NCBI GenBank assembly: GCA_964420145.1
Contig: CAYQRB010000001.1
Coordinates: forward strand, 10,180-74,179
DNA length: 64,000 nt
From: JAJTYI01 sp964420145
Lineage (GTDB): Bacteria; Patescibacteriota; Dojkabacteria; B142; OLB20
Reading direction: 5' to 3'
Shown here: piece by piece, positions 49,597 through 58,263 of the stretch
Numbering within the stretch: the first letter of the stretch is position 1
Layout of the letters: the number at the start of each line of letters is the position of its first letter
Notes under the pieces: generated by a model
Database searches by the model: none
The model's input: only the letters and a program-made list of their open reading frames with translations
What the model was told of the DNA's origin: nothing
Position numbers and translations under genes: made by a program

Positions 49597-49713
49597 GATT
49601 AAATAATATAAATTAATATTAAAATCCTATCTGTAGTTGATACAAAAGTCAAAAGTTTTTAGCTATTGTTTATGGCAAATATTACTTTTAAAAATAATGG
49701 GATATAATTAATT

Positions 49714-50100
49714 ATGAGAAATATATGGAAGGATAACAATCTCACTGATAAGTGGTTCTATACTAATACAGACCAATTACTACGAACATTCCATATTTAT
49801 GTAAAAGGCGACTCACTAGTACTTCTACCNNNNNNNNNNTTATGGGCTTTTATTTTAGTAACTGGTTTTTTTAGCTGGAAGTTTATGCTACTAGAAATAG
49901 GATTTTTCCTGTTTTTAAGAGGACTCGGGGAAATGATGTATTGGCTTTTACAACAATTTGGTAAAAAAACTTATCGACCAGAAACAAAACACAACAAACT
50001 TAGCAACGATGCTATCTATATACTCTATCAACTCTCAGGACTAAGAAATGCCTTCTTCGGACTTGTATTAATTGCATTTGTTTTGATTTATCTTTATTAA
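49714..50100 (+). CDS. Small membrane protein interrupted by an assembly gap
   Basis: The frame is open through a run of 10 Ns (49830-49839) and gives 128 residues with four unknown positions. Two or three hydrophobic segments follow (FILVTGFFSWKFMLLEIGFFLF and NAFFGLVLIAFVLIYLY), with a basic loop between. The real length of the gap is unknown, so the frame across it is not guaranteed. The function is unknown. Confidence 0.5.
   Translation: MRNIWKDNNLTDKWFYTNTDQLLRTFHIYVKGDSLVLLXXXXLWAFILVTGFFSWKFMLLEIGFFLFLRGLGEMMYWLLQQFGKKTYRPETKHNKLSNDAIYILYQLSGLRNAFFGLVLIAFVLIYLY
49830..49839. other. Assembly gap (10 N)
   Basis: Ten Ns within a membrane gene mark a scaffold join of unknown true size. 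Confidence 0.99.
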
Positions 50101-50223
50101 GTGGTTAGTAAGATTACTATAGTGTAAATATCTTCCGATATTTTATAAACAAAATAGTATAATAGGAATTATAGTTGTAAAATGACAGATAGTACCTTTA
50201 TTAACTTTTAGAAATAAAAACTT

Positions 50224-50673
50224 ATGTCAACCCAAAGACTAGATTATAAAAAGGCTTCTCCATCCGCATTTGAGGCAATGCTAGCCTTATCAAAGTTTAC
50301 TGAAAATACCAATCTAGATAAAAAACTATTAAACTTGGTTTATTTAAGAGCTTCACAACTAAACGGATGTGCTTGGTGTTTAAATATGCACACCAATGAT
50401 GCTAGGGAAAGTGGTGAAAGTGGACAAAGAATTTGTCTATTACCAGCTTGGTACGAGGCTCCCACTACTACATATACAGAGACAGAAAAAGCAGCTCTCG
50501 AGTGGACCGAAGCTATTACTCTAGTAAAAGAATCCCGAGTCTCTGATGAAATTTACAATAAGGTTAAAAAGTACTTTAGTGAAAAGGATTTGGTTGATTT
50601 AACTATGGCAATTATTGCTATTAACGGCTGGAATCGACTCAATGTTGCTTTCAAAACCAATATAACAGAGTAA
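50224..50673 (+). CDS. AhpD-like/carboxymuconolactone decarboxylase-family protein
   Basis: The 149 residues contain the redox motif C49-AW-C52-LNMH56 in a helix (SQLNGCAWCLNMHTNDAR), as in AhpD-like peroxidase partners. TEKAALEWTEAITLV and DLTMAIIAINGWNRLNVAF complete the family's helical bundle. Members serve as alkylhydroperoxidase reductants or stress proteins. No peroxiredoxin gene is adjacent. Confidence 0.9.
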   Translation: MSTQRLDYKKASPSAFEAMLALSKFTENTNLDKKLLNLVYLRASQLNGCAWCLNMHTNDARESGESGQRICLLPAWYEAPTTTYTETEKAALEWTEAITLVKESRVSDEIYNKVKKYFSEKDLVDLTMAIIAINGWNRLNVAFKTNITE

Positions 50674-50710
50674 AAATAAAAGTTGTTAACCCTATTATCA
50701 AGGTCTTTAG

Positions 50711-51568
50711 TTATCTTGAACTTAAGCCACCTTTCTGTAAAAAGTCAGCAATAACTCTAATATTTTTCGGGAAATTTTCTTTGTCTTTTACTCCCCTAGG
50801 AGTTAAAAAGGGAGCATCTGTCTCAAAAAAAATACCTGATTGATAAATATCTTCTATTTTGTATGGCTCATTATCAGGCAAAATACTTTTGACTGCTTGT
50901 CGTATATTCTCTGCCGACCTATATGTCACAATCCCATTGATCCCGATCATAAAACCACTATTCAAAATAGACCTAGCATCTTCAATACCCCCAGTAAATG
51001 AATGGAAAACACCATTTACTCTATGTCCTTTAAGTAACAATAAGCAATCTTTCAAACTATCTCTGTGGTGTATAGATAAAGGTAAATTGTATTTTTCTGC
51101 TAACTCGATTTGTTTTATAAAAACCCGTTGTTGCAGTTGTTTGCTTTTTTCAATCTTATCTTCGGATAGCCCACTTTTATAAATCCAATAATAATCCAGT
51201 CCGCATTCACCGATCATAATTAATTTCCTGTAATATTTATTAACAAACTCCTCAAACTCGGTCAAGATATCTTCAATCTCTCTCATATCCAAGTCTTTAA
51301 CAAATAGTTCGGAGCCAGGAATTGCAATTTCTGGATCGATTCCAGCTGTTGGATAAACTACTCCAGGAAATCTTTCTGCATTTTCTAGTATTTTTTTAGA
51401 GGTATTGAGATCAACTGCAATATCTATGATTTTCATTACTCCTGCTTTTTTACTCTCTACTATAACCTCGTCTAAAATCTGCTCATCAAACCAAGTCAAG
51501 TGACAATGACTATCAAACAACATATCTAAACTACCAAACTTACTTAGAAAATATTCTAGTAGACTCAT
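50711..51568 (-). CDS. tatD: TatD-family deoxyribonuclease
   Basis: Metal-dependent DNase with a TIM barrel. DSHCHLTWF (about 19-27) holds the first His pair, IGECGLDYYW (about 116-125) the Glu/Asp site, LPLSIHHRDS (about 156-165) and HSFTGG (about 185-190) further His ligands, and FETDAPFLTPRG (about 249-260) the final Asp. The start may be at 51523 (MLFDSHCHL), which removes 15 residues. A ribosome binding site is not visible for either. It is directly downstream of metG, a frequent arrangement. Confidence 0.92.
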   Translation of the reverse strand: MSLLEYFLSKFGSLDMLFDSHCHLTWFDEQILDEVIVESKKAGVMKIIDIAVDLNTSKKILENAERFPGVVYPTAGIDPEIAIPGSELFVKDLDMREIEDILTEFEEFVNKYYRKLIMIGECGLDYYWIYKSGLSEDKIEKSKQLQQRVFIKQIELAEKYNLPLSIHHRDSLKDCLLLLKGHRVNGVFHSFTGGIEDARSILNSGFMIGINGIVTYRSAENIRQAVKSILPDNEPYKIEDIYQSGIFFETDAPFLTPRGVKDKENFPKNIRVIADFLQKGGLSSR

Positions 51569-51599
51569 AGTGGATTAAAAATAAACACCCCATTCTATA

Positions 51600-53345
51600 T
51601 TAAACTTTTTCTAAAAGTACCTTCTCTAGATCTAGCTTATTGAACAAAACTTCAACAGGAGAATTAAGTTTTATGTATTTAATTTTTTGCAACTCCCATT
51701 TGTTTACACCGATTTCACCTTCTAGATTATTTAAACTTATCAGTTTATTTAATCTTTCTGCCGACTCTGGAAGATAAGGACTAATTAAAACCATTAGATT
51801 ACCCACAAAACTAAGTAGATTCGCCATAATTCCTTCCGCTTGTTTTCTATCTTCTTTAATTACCTTCCAAATCTGTTGTTTATCAAAATATTGATTAGCA
51901 GACCGAGAGAGAGCCATTATCAACTCTAGTGCACCTAACGCAGAACCTTTCTCTAGTTTTTCTCTAGTTTCCTTAAATGTCCAATCAATTTGCTTTATAA
52001 CTTCAGGATCTAGCTCTCCTTTAAAATTTAACTCTCCATCAAACTTTGATTCCAAAAACTTTAATGTACGATTGATAAAATTACCCAAATTAGCAACAAG
52101 TTCATTGTTTATAGTAATCACAAAATCCTCCCAGGTGAAATTTCCTTCTTTGTTTTCAGGCAAATTTCTTGCAATGTAAAACCTGACAAGATCAACACCG
52201 TATCTATCTGCAATTTCTTTCGAGTTTATAGTCCAATTTCTACTTTTACTAAATTTTTTCCCTTCATAGTTAAGAAATTTATTGACTACTACATACTTGG
52301 GCAAAGTATAACCCTGATCCATCCCTATCAGCTCTGCCGGCCACATCAAGGTATGAAATACCAGATTATCTTGTCCCATAAAATTATAAATTATTGCATC
52401 GGGATCTTGCCACCAATCTTTCCAGTTATTTCCTTGACCTTGTTGTTTATTAAAAATTATATCTTTATCTTTTTGCTCAGACTCTGTTTGTGCCATATCA
52501 CACCAAGCCCTCGTTGCAGATAAATAACCAATCACAGCTTCAAACCAGACATAAATCTTTTTACTAGTAAAATCAGAAAGTTGCTTATCTAGTGGAAGTT
52601 TTTTAATCTCCTCTATTGGCAAATCCATACTCCAATCCATATCTCTAGTGATGGCTCTCTTTTGCAAACCTTCTTTTAGCCAACCATCTGCTTCTTGCCA
52701 AACCCAGTTTTTCCAATTATCTTTATTTATATCAAGATACTTCCTAAGTGCTGGTTCAAGCTTTTTGAAATTCAAAAAATAATGCTCTGTATCTTTAAGA
52801 GTAACTTTTGATCCTGATAGTTTACTAACAGGATTGAGTAACTCCCCATCTTTTAACCAGCGACCGCAGTTTTCACACTGATCACTTCGTTGATTAGTAG
52901 CGTTACAATAGGAACAAGTTCCCTCTACATACCTATCGGGTAAAAACTGTCTATCATCAACAGAGTAATACTGCTCCATCGTGCCTTTTTCAATATATCC
53001 ATTTACCAACAATCGCAGAAAAACTTCATGAACCACCCTTTTATGTTCTTCTGTTGTGGTTTTTGTGTAGAGGTTATAACTAAGATTATAAAGCTTAAAT
53101 AATTCAATATCTTTAGCATGGTAAGTATCTACTACTTCTTGAGGTTTGAGTCCTCTTTTGTCTGCTTCTACTGTAATAGGAGTGCCGTAACAATCCGAAC
53201 CCGAGACCATTAACACATCGTTTCCACACAAGCGGTGAAACCGTGCAGTAATATCAGCAGGTAATAAATATCCACCAAGATGACCCACATGAATATCTCC
53301 ATTTACATAAGGCCAGGCAATACCGATTAGGATTTTTTTGTTCAT
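51600..53345 (-). CDS. metG: Methionyl-tRNA synthetase
   Basis: Class I synthetase for tRNA-Met. The 581 residues begin KILIGIAWPYVNGDIHVGHLGGYLL (HIGH motif GHLGG, about 19-26). They continue with a zinc knuckle (CSYCNATNQRSDQCENCG, about 145-162) and the KFSKSRN motif (about 359-365), and end in the helical anticodon domain. The C-terminal EMAP/tRNA-binding domain of longer forms is absent. It lies 31 bases upstream of tatD in the same direction. Confidence 0.97.
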   Translation of the reverse strand: MNKKILIGIAWPYVNGDIHVGHLGGYLLPADITARFHRLCGNDVLMVSGSDCYGTPITVEADKRGLKPQEVVDTYHAKDIELFKLYNLSYNLYTKTTTEEHKRVVHEVFLRLLVNGYIEKGTMEQYYSVDDRQFLPDRYVEGTCSYCNATNQRSDQCENCGRWLKDGELLNPVSKLSGSKVTLKDTEHYFLNFKKLEPALRKYLDINKDNWKNWVWQEADGWLKEGLQKRAITRDMDWSMDLPIEEIKKLPLDKQLSDFTSKKIYVWFEAVIGYLSATRAWCDMAQTESEQKDKDIIFNKQQGQGNNWKDWWQDPDAIIYNFMGQDNLVFHTLMWPAELIGMDQGYTLPKYVVVNKFLNYEGKKFSKSRNWTINSKEIADRYGVDLVRFYIARNLPENKEGNFTWEDFVITINNELVANLGNFINRTLKFLESKFDGELNFKGELDPEVIKQIDWTFKETREKLEKGSALGALELIMALSRSANQYFDKQQIWKVIKEDRKQAEGIMANLLSFVGNLMVLISPYLPESAERLNKLISLNNLEGEIGVNKWELQKIKYIKLNSPVEVLFNKLDLEKVLLEKV

Positions 53346-53435
53346 TAGATAAAATTGATCTCAACAAATGATTATACCAGCTTGGGCTACGATTGTAATT
53401 TAGGGTATTATGTTCTTTAACTTATCTTACCGCAT

Positions 53436-54374
53436 ATGAATAATATGGACATACCAATACCCCACAACGAGTTTGAGACCAGATTTGGTAATGATCCTAA
53501 ACTGAATCATTTTGTACAACAAATCATAGCAATTGATCTCCCGTTTAAAACAGATACAGCGATTGGTCATGTAACATTCCACGATTTTATTACCTCTGCA
53601 TTGCTCGGAAATTTGGAAGTACTCGAAATCGAATTAAACAACCCGCTACAAGCAGGTCGAAGAGCAACTATTATACGAGGTTTGTTAGAAAGAGAAATTA
53701 CAGCAAGGAAAGAACAACAACAAACCAAACCCGGTCAAGAACAATTAGAATATAAACTAGCATTGGTTCAAGACCTATATCACTACATTAATACTAAAAC
53801 GGAGATGCAACCCGGTTACGAGACAACACAAATAAAGGCACTTAAAACCGCGGTACATTACTATTTATTTCCACAATTAGCATTAGATATCTTAAATTAT
53901 TCTAAACTAAATAGTCTTGTACAACAAATCATAGCAATTGATCCTCCGATAACAGATACAGAGGATGGTCATATAACATTCAAAGATTTTATTACCTCTG
54001 CATTGTTTGGAAATTTGGGAGTACCCGAAATTAAATTAAATGACCCGAAAAGAGAAGATCTAAGAGCGAATACTACACGAAGGTTGTTAGTAGGAGAAAT
54101 TACAGCAAGGAAAGAACAACAAAAAAACAAACCCGGTCAAGAACAATTAAAATGTAAACTAGCATTGGTTCAAGACCTATATCGCTACCTTAATACTAAA
54201 GAGAGGATGCAACCCAGTTATGAGACAACGGCACTTAAAACCGCGGCACATTACTATTTATTTCCACAATTAGCATTAAATATCTTAAATGAAACTGGTG
54301 GAAGATATGGAACCGAACCAGATAGTAATGGAAATCCGGAGGAGGGTACAGATTCTGATAATAACATCTACTAG
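53436..54374 (+). CDS. Protein with internal tandem duplication, unknown function
   Basis: The 312 residues consist of two copies of a roughly 130-residue helical module. Copy 1 is about 25-157 and copy 2 about 158-288. Both carry FVQQIIAID/LVQQIIAID, F-x-DFITSAL-x-GNL, EITARKEQQ, KPGQEQL-x-x-KLALVQDLY and HYYLFPQLAL. The copies are about 75-80% identical at protein level, and the second lacks four residues. No signal or membrane segment is present, and the tail is Asn/Gly/acidic. I do not recognise the family. It lies between metG (divergent) and a four-helix membrane gene. Confidence 0.7.
   Translation: MNNMDIPIPHNEFETRFGNDPKLNHFVQQIIAIDLPFKTDTAIGHVTFHDFITSALLGNLEVLEIELNNPLQAGRRATIIRGLLEREITARKEQQQTKPGQEQLEYKLALVQDLYHYINTKTEMQPGYETTQIKALKTAVHYYLFPQLALDILNYSKLNSLVQQIIAIDPPITDTEDGHITFKDFITSALFGNLGVPEIKLNDPKREDLRANTTRRLLVGEITARKEQQKNKPGQEQLKCKLALVQDLYRYLNTKERMQPSYETTALKTAAHYYLFPQLALNILNETGGRYGTEPDSNGNPEEGTDSDNNIY
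53500..54290 (+). repeat. Tandem direct duplication of about 400 bases within one gene
   Basis: The DNA of the two modules is offset by 405 bases at the start (53521 vs 53926) and by 393 at the end, so copy 2 has lost 12 bases. Long identical blocks show that the duplication is recent relative to the protein. Confidence 0.8.
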
Positions 54375-54390
54375 CCTCGAGAAACCTATC

Positions 54391-54876
54391 TCATATAACA
54401 TCTTTACCCCTCCTCAAATAAACTACACCAATCTCAAAAATCCCTAGCAGTAAGATCGTAATTGATGCAGTATACCATACGAAAGCACCTAGTAGATGTA
54501 GTCCTAAAAACATATATATTACAAAAAATACCAAAATACCTCTTCGCATAGCGGTCAGTAGATTTGGTTGTTCAAAAAGTTGTTTAAAAAAAAGCTTATC
54601 TATCGCTAAATGTAAAGATACAATAAAAGAAACCACTACCCCAGCTAAAGCCATAGACCAGGCTATTATAACTTTAAAATTTAGGAACTCCCAGACAACT
54701 CCAAGATCGACACTTCGAGAGACTATTTCTCGAAACTCATCACTTTCTGTAATCCCGTATCTTTGTATAATACCTTGTAACCCAGAATCATCAAAAGGGG
54801 AATATTGGTAACTAATAAAAACCAGTAATACCAGAAAAAAGATAGCAATTAGCAGAGAAACGAGGCTTTTTCTCAT
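54391..54876 (-). CDS. Four-helix membrane protein, unknown function
   Basis: The 161 residues contain four hydrophobic segments (about 5-22, 65-92, 108-128 and 130-152). An exported loop (SPFDDSGLQGIIQRYG..EFREIVSRSVDLG) lies after the first and a short basic end follows the last (RRGKDVI). It lies 13 bases downstream of the DsbA-like gene and is probably co-transcribed. It could be a membrane partner (DsbB-type or VKOR-type) of that oxidoreductase, but it has no CxxC, which argues against it. Confidence 0.55.
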   Translation of the reverse strand: MRKSLVSLLIAIFFLVLLVFISYQYSPFDDSGLQGIIQRYGITESDEFREIVSRSVDLGVVWEFLNFKVIIAWSMALAGVVVSFIVSLHLAIDKLFFKQLFEQPNLLTAMRRGILVFFVIYMFLGLHLLGAFVWYTASITILLLGIFEIGVVYLRRGKDVI

Positions 54877-54889
54877 CTAGATGGTGCTA

Positions 54890-55798
54890 TTAATTTATTT
54901 CAAACAGTAAGTTATGAAATTCAAAATACTTCCCCTGATCACCTGCACATCTCGCAGCATTTGCAGCATCTCTTGCTCGTGGATGTATTTGCTCTAGTGG
55001 AAAATCACGGAAAATAAATCTGGCTCTACCACTATCTACAAATTTCTCTTTGCTCTGAACCAAGACATTGTTTGCAAACTCCTTACAATACGGACATTGA
55101 TAATCACTAAACTCCATCATAACAATCTCTCCATCCCCACTAACTACTCCATCCCCTGTGTTAAATGTTTGAATAATAAAACCTGTTTTAATTTGAGATC
55201 TTTGGTTTTCTATAAATTCATTTACCGCATCTTCCAAAGCCTGCCCTGTCAAACCACCTCCATCTGCCGAAGCGTAATACTCACGAACCTGAGGCTCAAC
55301 GGCTTTCAAACTCTCTTCAAGGGAATCAACCCAATAAGCATGTGTTTCCTCAACAGAAGATTTTTCTAGCCTCTCGATAAGAGATTCGATATCAGCAGTA
55401 TCCACACTACCTACATAAAAGCCTTGAAATTCGTCCCCTTTGCCCTTTCCGATGTAGAAGGATGGCGTTCCCTGAACACCATATTTCTCTCCTGCAGAAA
55501 TTTCTCTATCTATCACCTCGTTATGTTTTTTATCAACTACACACTTTTTGAACTCATCACCATTTAAACCTAGGCTCTCGGCATATTTAGGAAAACACTC
55601 TTCATTTAATCTAGTATCTCCTGTACAATCTCCTTTTGTATTCTCTCCGCTACTATCTGCTATGTTGTTACTATCTCTGACAAAATCAAATCCACCTTGC
55701 CCAGCATAGTAAATAGAAAGAGAGATCAATACTCCACTTAGTAAAATACTTCCAGTCTTTATATATATTGCACTGTTTCTTGCATCAAATTTAGCCAT
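54890..55798 (-). CDS. DsbA/thioredoxin-fold protein with halves in swapped order
   Basis: The 302 residues begin with a transmembrane helix (about 14-33), so the rest is exported. Residues about 58-145 resemble the C-terminal half of a DsbA fold: the helical domain end (EECFPKYAESLGLNGDEFKKC), then the cis-proline loop GVQGTPSFYIG with T111-P112 and a final helix. Residues about 225-302 are the N-terminal half: MMEFSDYQCPYCKEF with C235-PY-C238, RFIFRDFPLEQIHP and AANAARCAGDQGKYFEFHNLLFE, and the protein stops there. A roughly 70-residue helical linker joins them. This is the order expected from circular permutation. Both catalytic elements are present, so it may be an active thiol oxidoreductase. 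Confidence 0.75.
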   Translation of the reverse strand: MAKFDARNSAIYIKTGSILLSGVLISLSIYYAGQGGFDFVRDSNNIADSSGENTKGDCTGDTRLNEECFPKYAESLGLNGDEFKKCVVDKKHNEVIDREISAGEKYGVQGTPSFYIGKGKGDEFQGFYVGSVDTADIESLIERLEKSSVEETHAYWVDSLEESLKAVEPQVREYYASADGGGLTGQALEDAVNEFIENQRSQIKTGFIIQTFNTGDGVVSGDGEIVMMEFSDYQCPYCKEFANNVLVQSKEKFVDSGRARFIFRDFPLEQIHPRARDAANAARCAGDQGKYFEFHNLLFEIN

Positions 55799-55827
55799 TT
55801 TTATCTATTAACAATTTAACTACTATA

Positions 55828-56784
55828 TCATAAACCTTGATAATATTTCTTCAAAAGCAAGGCATCCATCTCTAGGATTGGACTCTCACAAACCAGATAT
55901 CCACCAATATTTTTATCTTTCAATGCCTGTAATAACTCCTGCCAATTAAAATCACATTTGGTAGTTTTACCCTTTTTCTCCAGATTTTCAAACACGGGTT
56001 CTAGTTCTGGTATGTCGATACCTTCCTCAAGATAATCTCTGTAGCTAGATAAAAATGTAAGATGGTTTCGTTCTCCTTTTTCGTTATAATTAATAGCTGA
56101 AACATGCATATGCAAACTATCAAGAAACTCTTTCCCTAGGGCTGACTCTACACTATCAAGTATGGTAATAAACTCTTTATAGCTATTAAATTTCCCATTT
56201 GAACGAGCAAACTTATGTGCAAAATCAATACAGAATTTAAGGTTCAAATCTTTGAAATCAACGGCAAGTCTAATCAGTTCTTCTAAATCACCAAACTGAC
56301 TGGGTTTTCCGGTAAGTTCGGGTGCTAGTACAATTTGTGCCTTCTCTATAGGGTGATTTTTAAATTTCTCTTGACCAAAAGTCTCATAAATCTTTTCTAT
56401 CGCTTTTTTCACTTTGGTATATGTTTCTTCCTCAGAAACTCCTTGATAAAAAGCAGGATGAAAAGTTACACTTTTTGCCCCTGCTAATCCACCTATATAA
56501 ACCGAATCCGAAATATATTTGATACTGCTGTATAGTTTTTTGTTTTCAACAGAGGCTAAATTGATATAGTATGGCCCGTGAACTGTTAAATCTATCGCAG
56601 TTTCTTGCCTAGTTTGATTCACACTAAGTGCACTGTCAGCAGTCATTCGGACTCCGTGAACAAACTCCATTTCCATAAGGTCAAGACCTAGCTCTTTGAT
56701 ACGCAAAATACCTTCTTGAGTTGAAATCTTTTTTGTACTTAGTGGAATTCCGCCTACTCCAATTTTTAATCTAGCCATAACCAA
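55828..56784 (-). CDS. nfo: Endonuclease IV (AP endonuclease family 2)
   Basis: The TIM-barrel enzyme cleaves DNA at abasic sites using three metals. The 318 residues start MARLKIGVGGIPLS (ATG 56778, or 56784 with two extra residues). They contain DLTVHGPYYINLAS (about 66-79), SVTFHPAFYQG (about 104-114), IVLAPELTGKPSQFGD (about 152-167), LKFCIDFAHKFARSNG (about 180-195) and LHMHVSAINYNEKGERNHL (about 222-240). Family members usually carry H-x-H and metal ligand Glu/Asp/His in this order. Sequence changes in the HGPY/FHPAF sites are small. It stands upstream of the DsbA-like gene in the same direction. Confidence 0.85.
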   Translation of the reverse strand: MVMARLKIGVGGIPLSTKKISTQEGILRIKELGLDLMEMEFVHGVRMTADSALSVNQTRQETAIDLTVHGPYYINLASVENKKLYSSIKYISDSVYIGGLAGAKSVTFHPAFYQGVSEEETYTKVKKAIEKIYETFGQEKFKNHPIEKAQIVLAPELTGKPSQFGDLEELIRLAVDFKDLNLKFCIDFAHKFARSNGKFNSYKEFITILDSVESALGKEFLDSLHMHVSAINYNEKGERNHLTFLSSYRDYLEEGIDIPELEPVFENLEKKGKTTKCDFNWQELLQALKDKNIGGYLVCESPILEMDALLLKKYYQGL

Positions 56785-56797
56785 TAATACCAGATTT

Positions 56798-57022
56798 CTA
56801 ATCTAACTCTGCGTCTTTTATCAAAATATTATTCTGAAGATAATCCATTTTTTGCAACCTTTCTACTCCCAGCTCAGGAGAGATAGGGGTATCAGGAACT
56901 CTTTTAACTAGATCAACATTTTGTCCTGAAATCGACATATAAAATTGATATGCAATAAATATCAGAACTTCGATAAAGCCTATTAGCACTAGCGTATACC
57001 AAGTCCTTTCACTTTGAAGCAT
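56798..57022 (-). CDS. Small single-pass membrane protein after pilO
   Basis: From ATG 57022 the gene encodes 74 residues (MLQSERTW...). A transmembrane helix lies at about 10-28, followed by a polar outside part (SISGQNVDLVKRVPDTPIS). The start overlaps the 3' end of the PilO-like gene by 14 bases. By position it could be a PilP-like accessory factor, but no PilP motif is visible. Confidence 0.55.
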   Translation of the reverse strand: MLQSERTWYTLVLIGFIEVLIFIAYQFYMSISGQNVDLVKRVPDTPISPELGVERLQKMDYLQNNILIKDAELD

Positions 57023-57638
57023 TTTGATAGTAATAATAATTAACTTTAAGTGATAACACCGTATCACCTTTATTTGGAGAAAGGTTCATCATTTGAATAT
57101 TTTTGTTACTAAATGAAATATCTTCAATAGCTATAATTGTAGGAAACTCTTCAAGTTTTTTTATAAAAATACCAAGTGAGGATATCTCCCCTTGCACACT
57201 CATAGTGATAGGAACTTGCCTAAGAGAAGTTGTGCTTTGACTTGATGTAGTAAGTTTAGCAGGAGTATCTACACCGAAATCTATTGATATCATTGTATTA
57301 TGATTGAGTAATGCCATTTCGTTAATATTAGCCAGTACATACTCATCATTACGCTTATCTGGTAGTGAAGTATTGAGTAGTTGTATTTTTTCTTGGGATT
57401 GATCCTCTTGAGATAAAAGTTGCTTAATCGATTCCTCTTTAGTAGTTAGAGCTGTTAAGTATTCTCTTCTGACTTTATTTTGTGCCATTTTGTCAGTTAT
57501 TGACTTGATAGCAGGGACTACTGCAAACACTAACATTACAGTTATTGTTACCATAGTAATAATCCCAATAAAGTAGGTTTTACCCTTTTTTGTTTCCATA
57601 TACTCCCTTAGCTGTTGTGTACTTGTTTTTCCTTGCAT
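57009..57638 (-). CDS. pilO: PilO-like type IV pilus assembly protein
   Basis: The 209 residues start with a cytoplasmic tail, then one transmembrane helix (about 25-45). A coiled coil follows (KSITDKMAQNKVRREYL.. to about 90), and then a ferredoxin-like alpha/beta domain with VPITMSVQGEISSLGIFIKKLEEFPTIIAIEDISF (about 140-175). The fold and length match PilO, which pairs with PilN in the inner-membrane alignment complex. It follows the PilN-like gene directly, with a 1-base overlap of start and stop. Confidence 0.8.
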   Translation of the reverse strand: MQGKTSTQQLREYMETKKGKTYFIGIITMVTITVMLVFAVVPAIKSITDKMAQNKVRREYLTALTTKEESIKQLLSQEDQSQEKIQLLNTSLPDKRNDEYVLANINEMALLNHNTMISIDFGVDTPAKLTTSSQSTTSLRQVPITMSVQGEISSLGIFIKKLEEFPTIIAIEDISFSNKNIQMMNLSPNKGDTVLSLKVNYYYYQNASK

Positions 57639-58198
57639 CAGAACAACACCTCCCCTTTCCTTGGTAAGTTATTAATTTTTGTTTTTAGTGAAAAGCTATC
57701 TAATTGCTGACCTTGTGTTTCCACATTAAGAAGTTCAGTTTTGGTAAAGAACGAGGACTTTTTGAACTCCGACTCTATCCTAGCAATCGTCTCTGTATCT
57801 GCAAACCCTTTAATAACTAGCTCATCTTTGTTTATCAAAACACTTAAGTCCTGAACAGTTGTAGGAAGTATCCTTTTAATCTCCGTATATATATTACTGT
57901 AATAATATGTTTCCAAGTAAAGGTTTTCATACACACTTACTTTGTTTTGTGTGTTTCTCAAACGGGACTCACTATCTTGAAGAACCATTACGACCTCTTC
58001 CTTTGTGGCAATGTCTTTATTTAGGTTTTTAAACTGTAGGTCTACTACCACCCGAAAGCCAAAGGCAACCACTATAATTAACTCTACTATTACCATAATT
58101 CCTCTAGCAGTAGTGGTAGTCCACTGATAGACCTTAGTCCACATTGTTTGAGGCTCTACTTGGGTTTTTAGAAGATTAAATCCTTTTTTACGGACCAT
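57638..58198 (-). CDS. pilN: PilN-like type IV pilus assembly protein
   Basis: The 186 residues begin with a basic cytoplasmic segment (VRKKGFNLLKT) of the kind that in PilN contacts PilM. One transmembrane helix (about 32-50), a coiled coil (about 55-88) and a ferredoxin-like domain with DLSVLINKDELVIKGFADTETIARIESEFKKS (about 117-148) follow. PilN, PilO and PilM form an inner-membrane platform. PilM sits elsewhere in this window (4790-6046). The gene precedes pilO in the same operon. Confidence 0.8.
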   Translation of the reverse strand: MVRKKGFNLLKTQVEPQTMWTKVYQWTTTTARGIMVIVELIIVVAFGFRVVVDLQFKNLNKDIATKEEVVMVLQDSESRLRNTQNKVSVYENLYLETYYYSNIYTEIKRILPTTVQDLSVLINKDELVIKGFADTETIARIESEFKKSSFFTKTELLNVETQGQQLDSFSLKTKINNLPRKGEVLF

Positions 58199-58263
58199 TA
58201 TGAGCAGTTAAATAGAACATCAAGGATAGTATAGCGGATTTTTTGGTAAATGTATGTATATCT

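Noticed and set aside
54391..54876. DsbB or VKOR partner of the DsbA-like protein
   Set aside because: The four-helix topology would fit, but there are no CxxC or other cysteine pairs.
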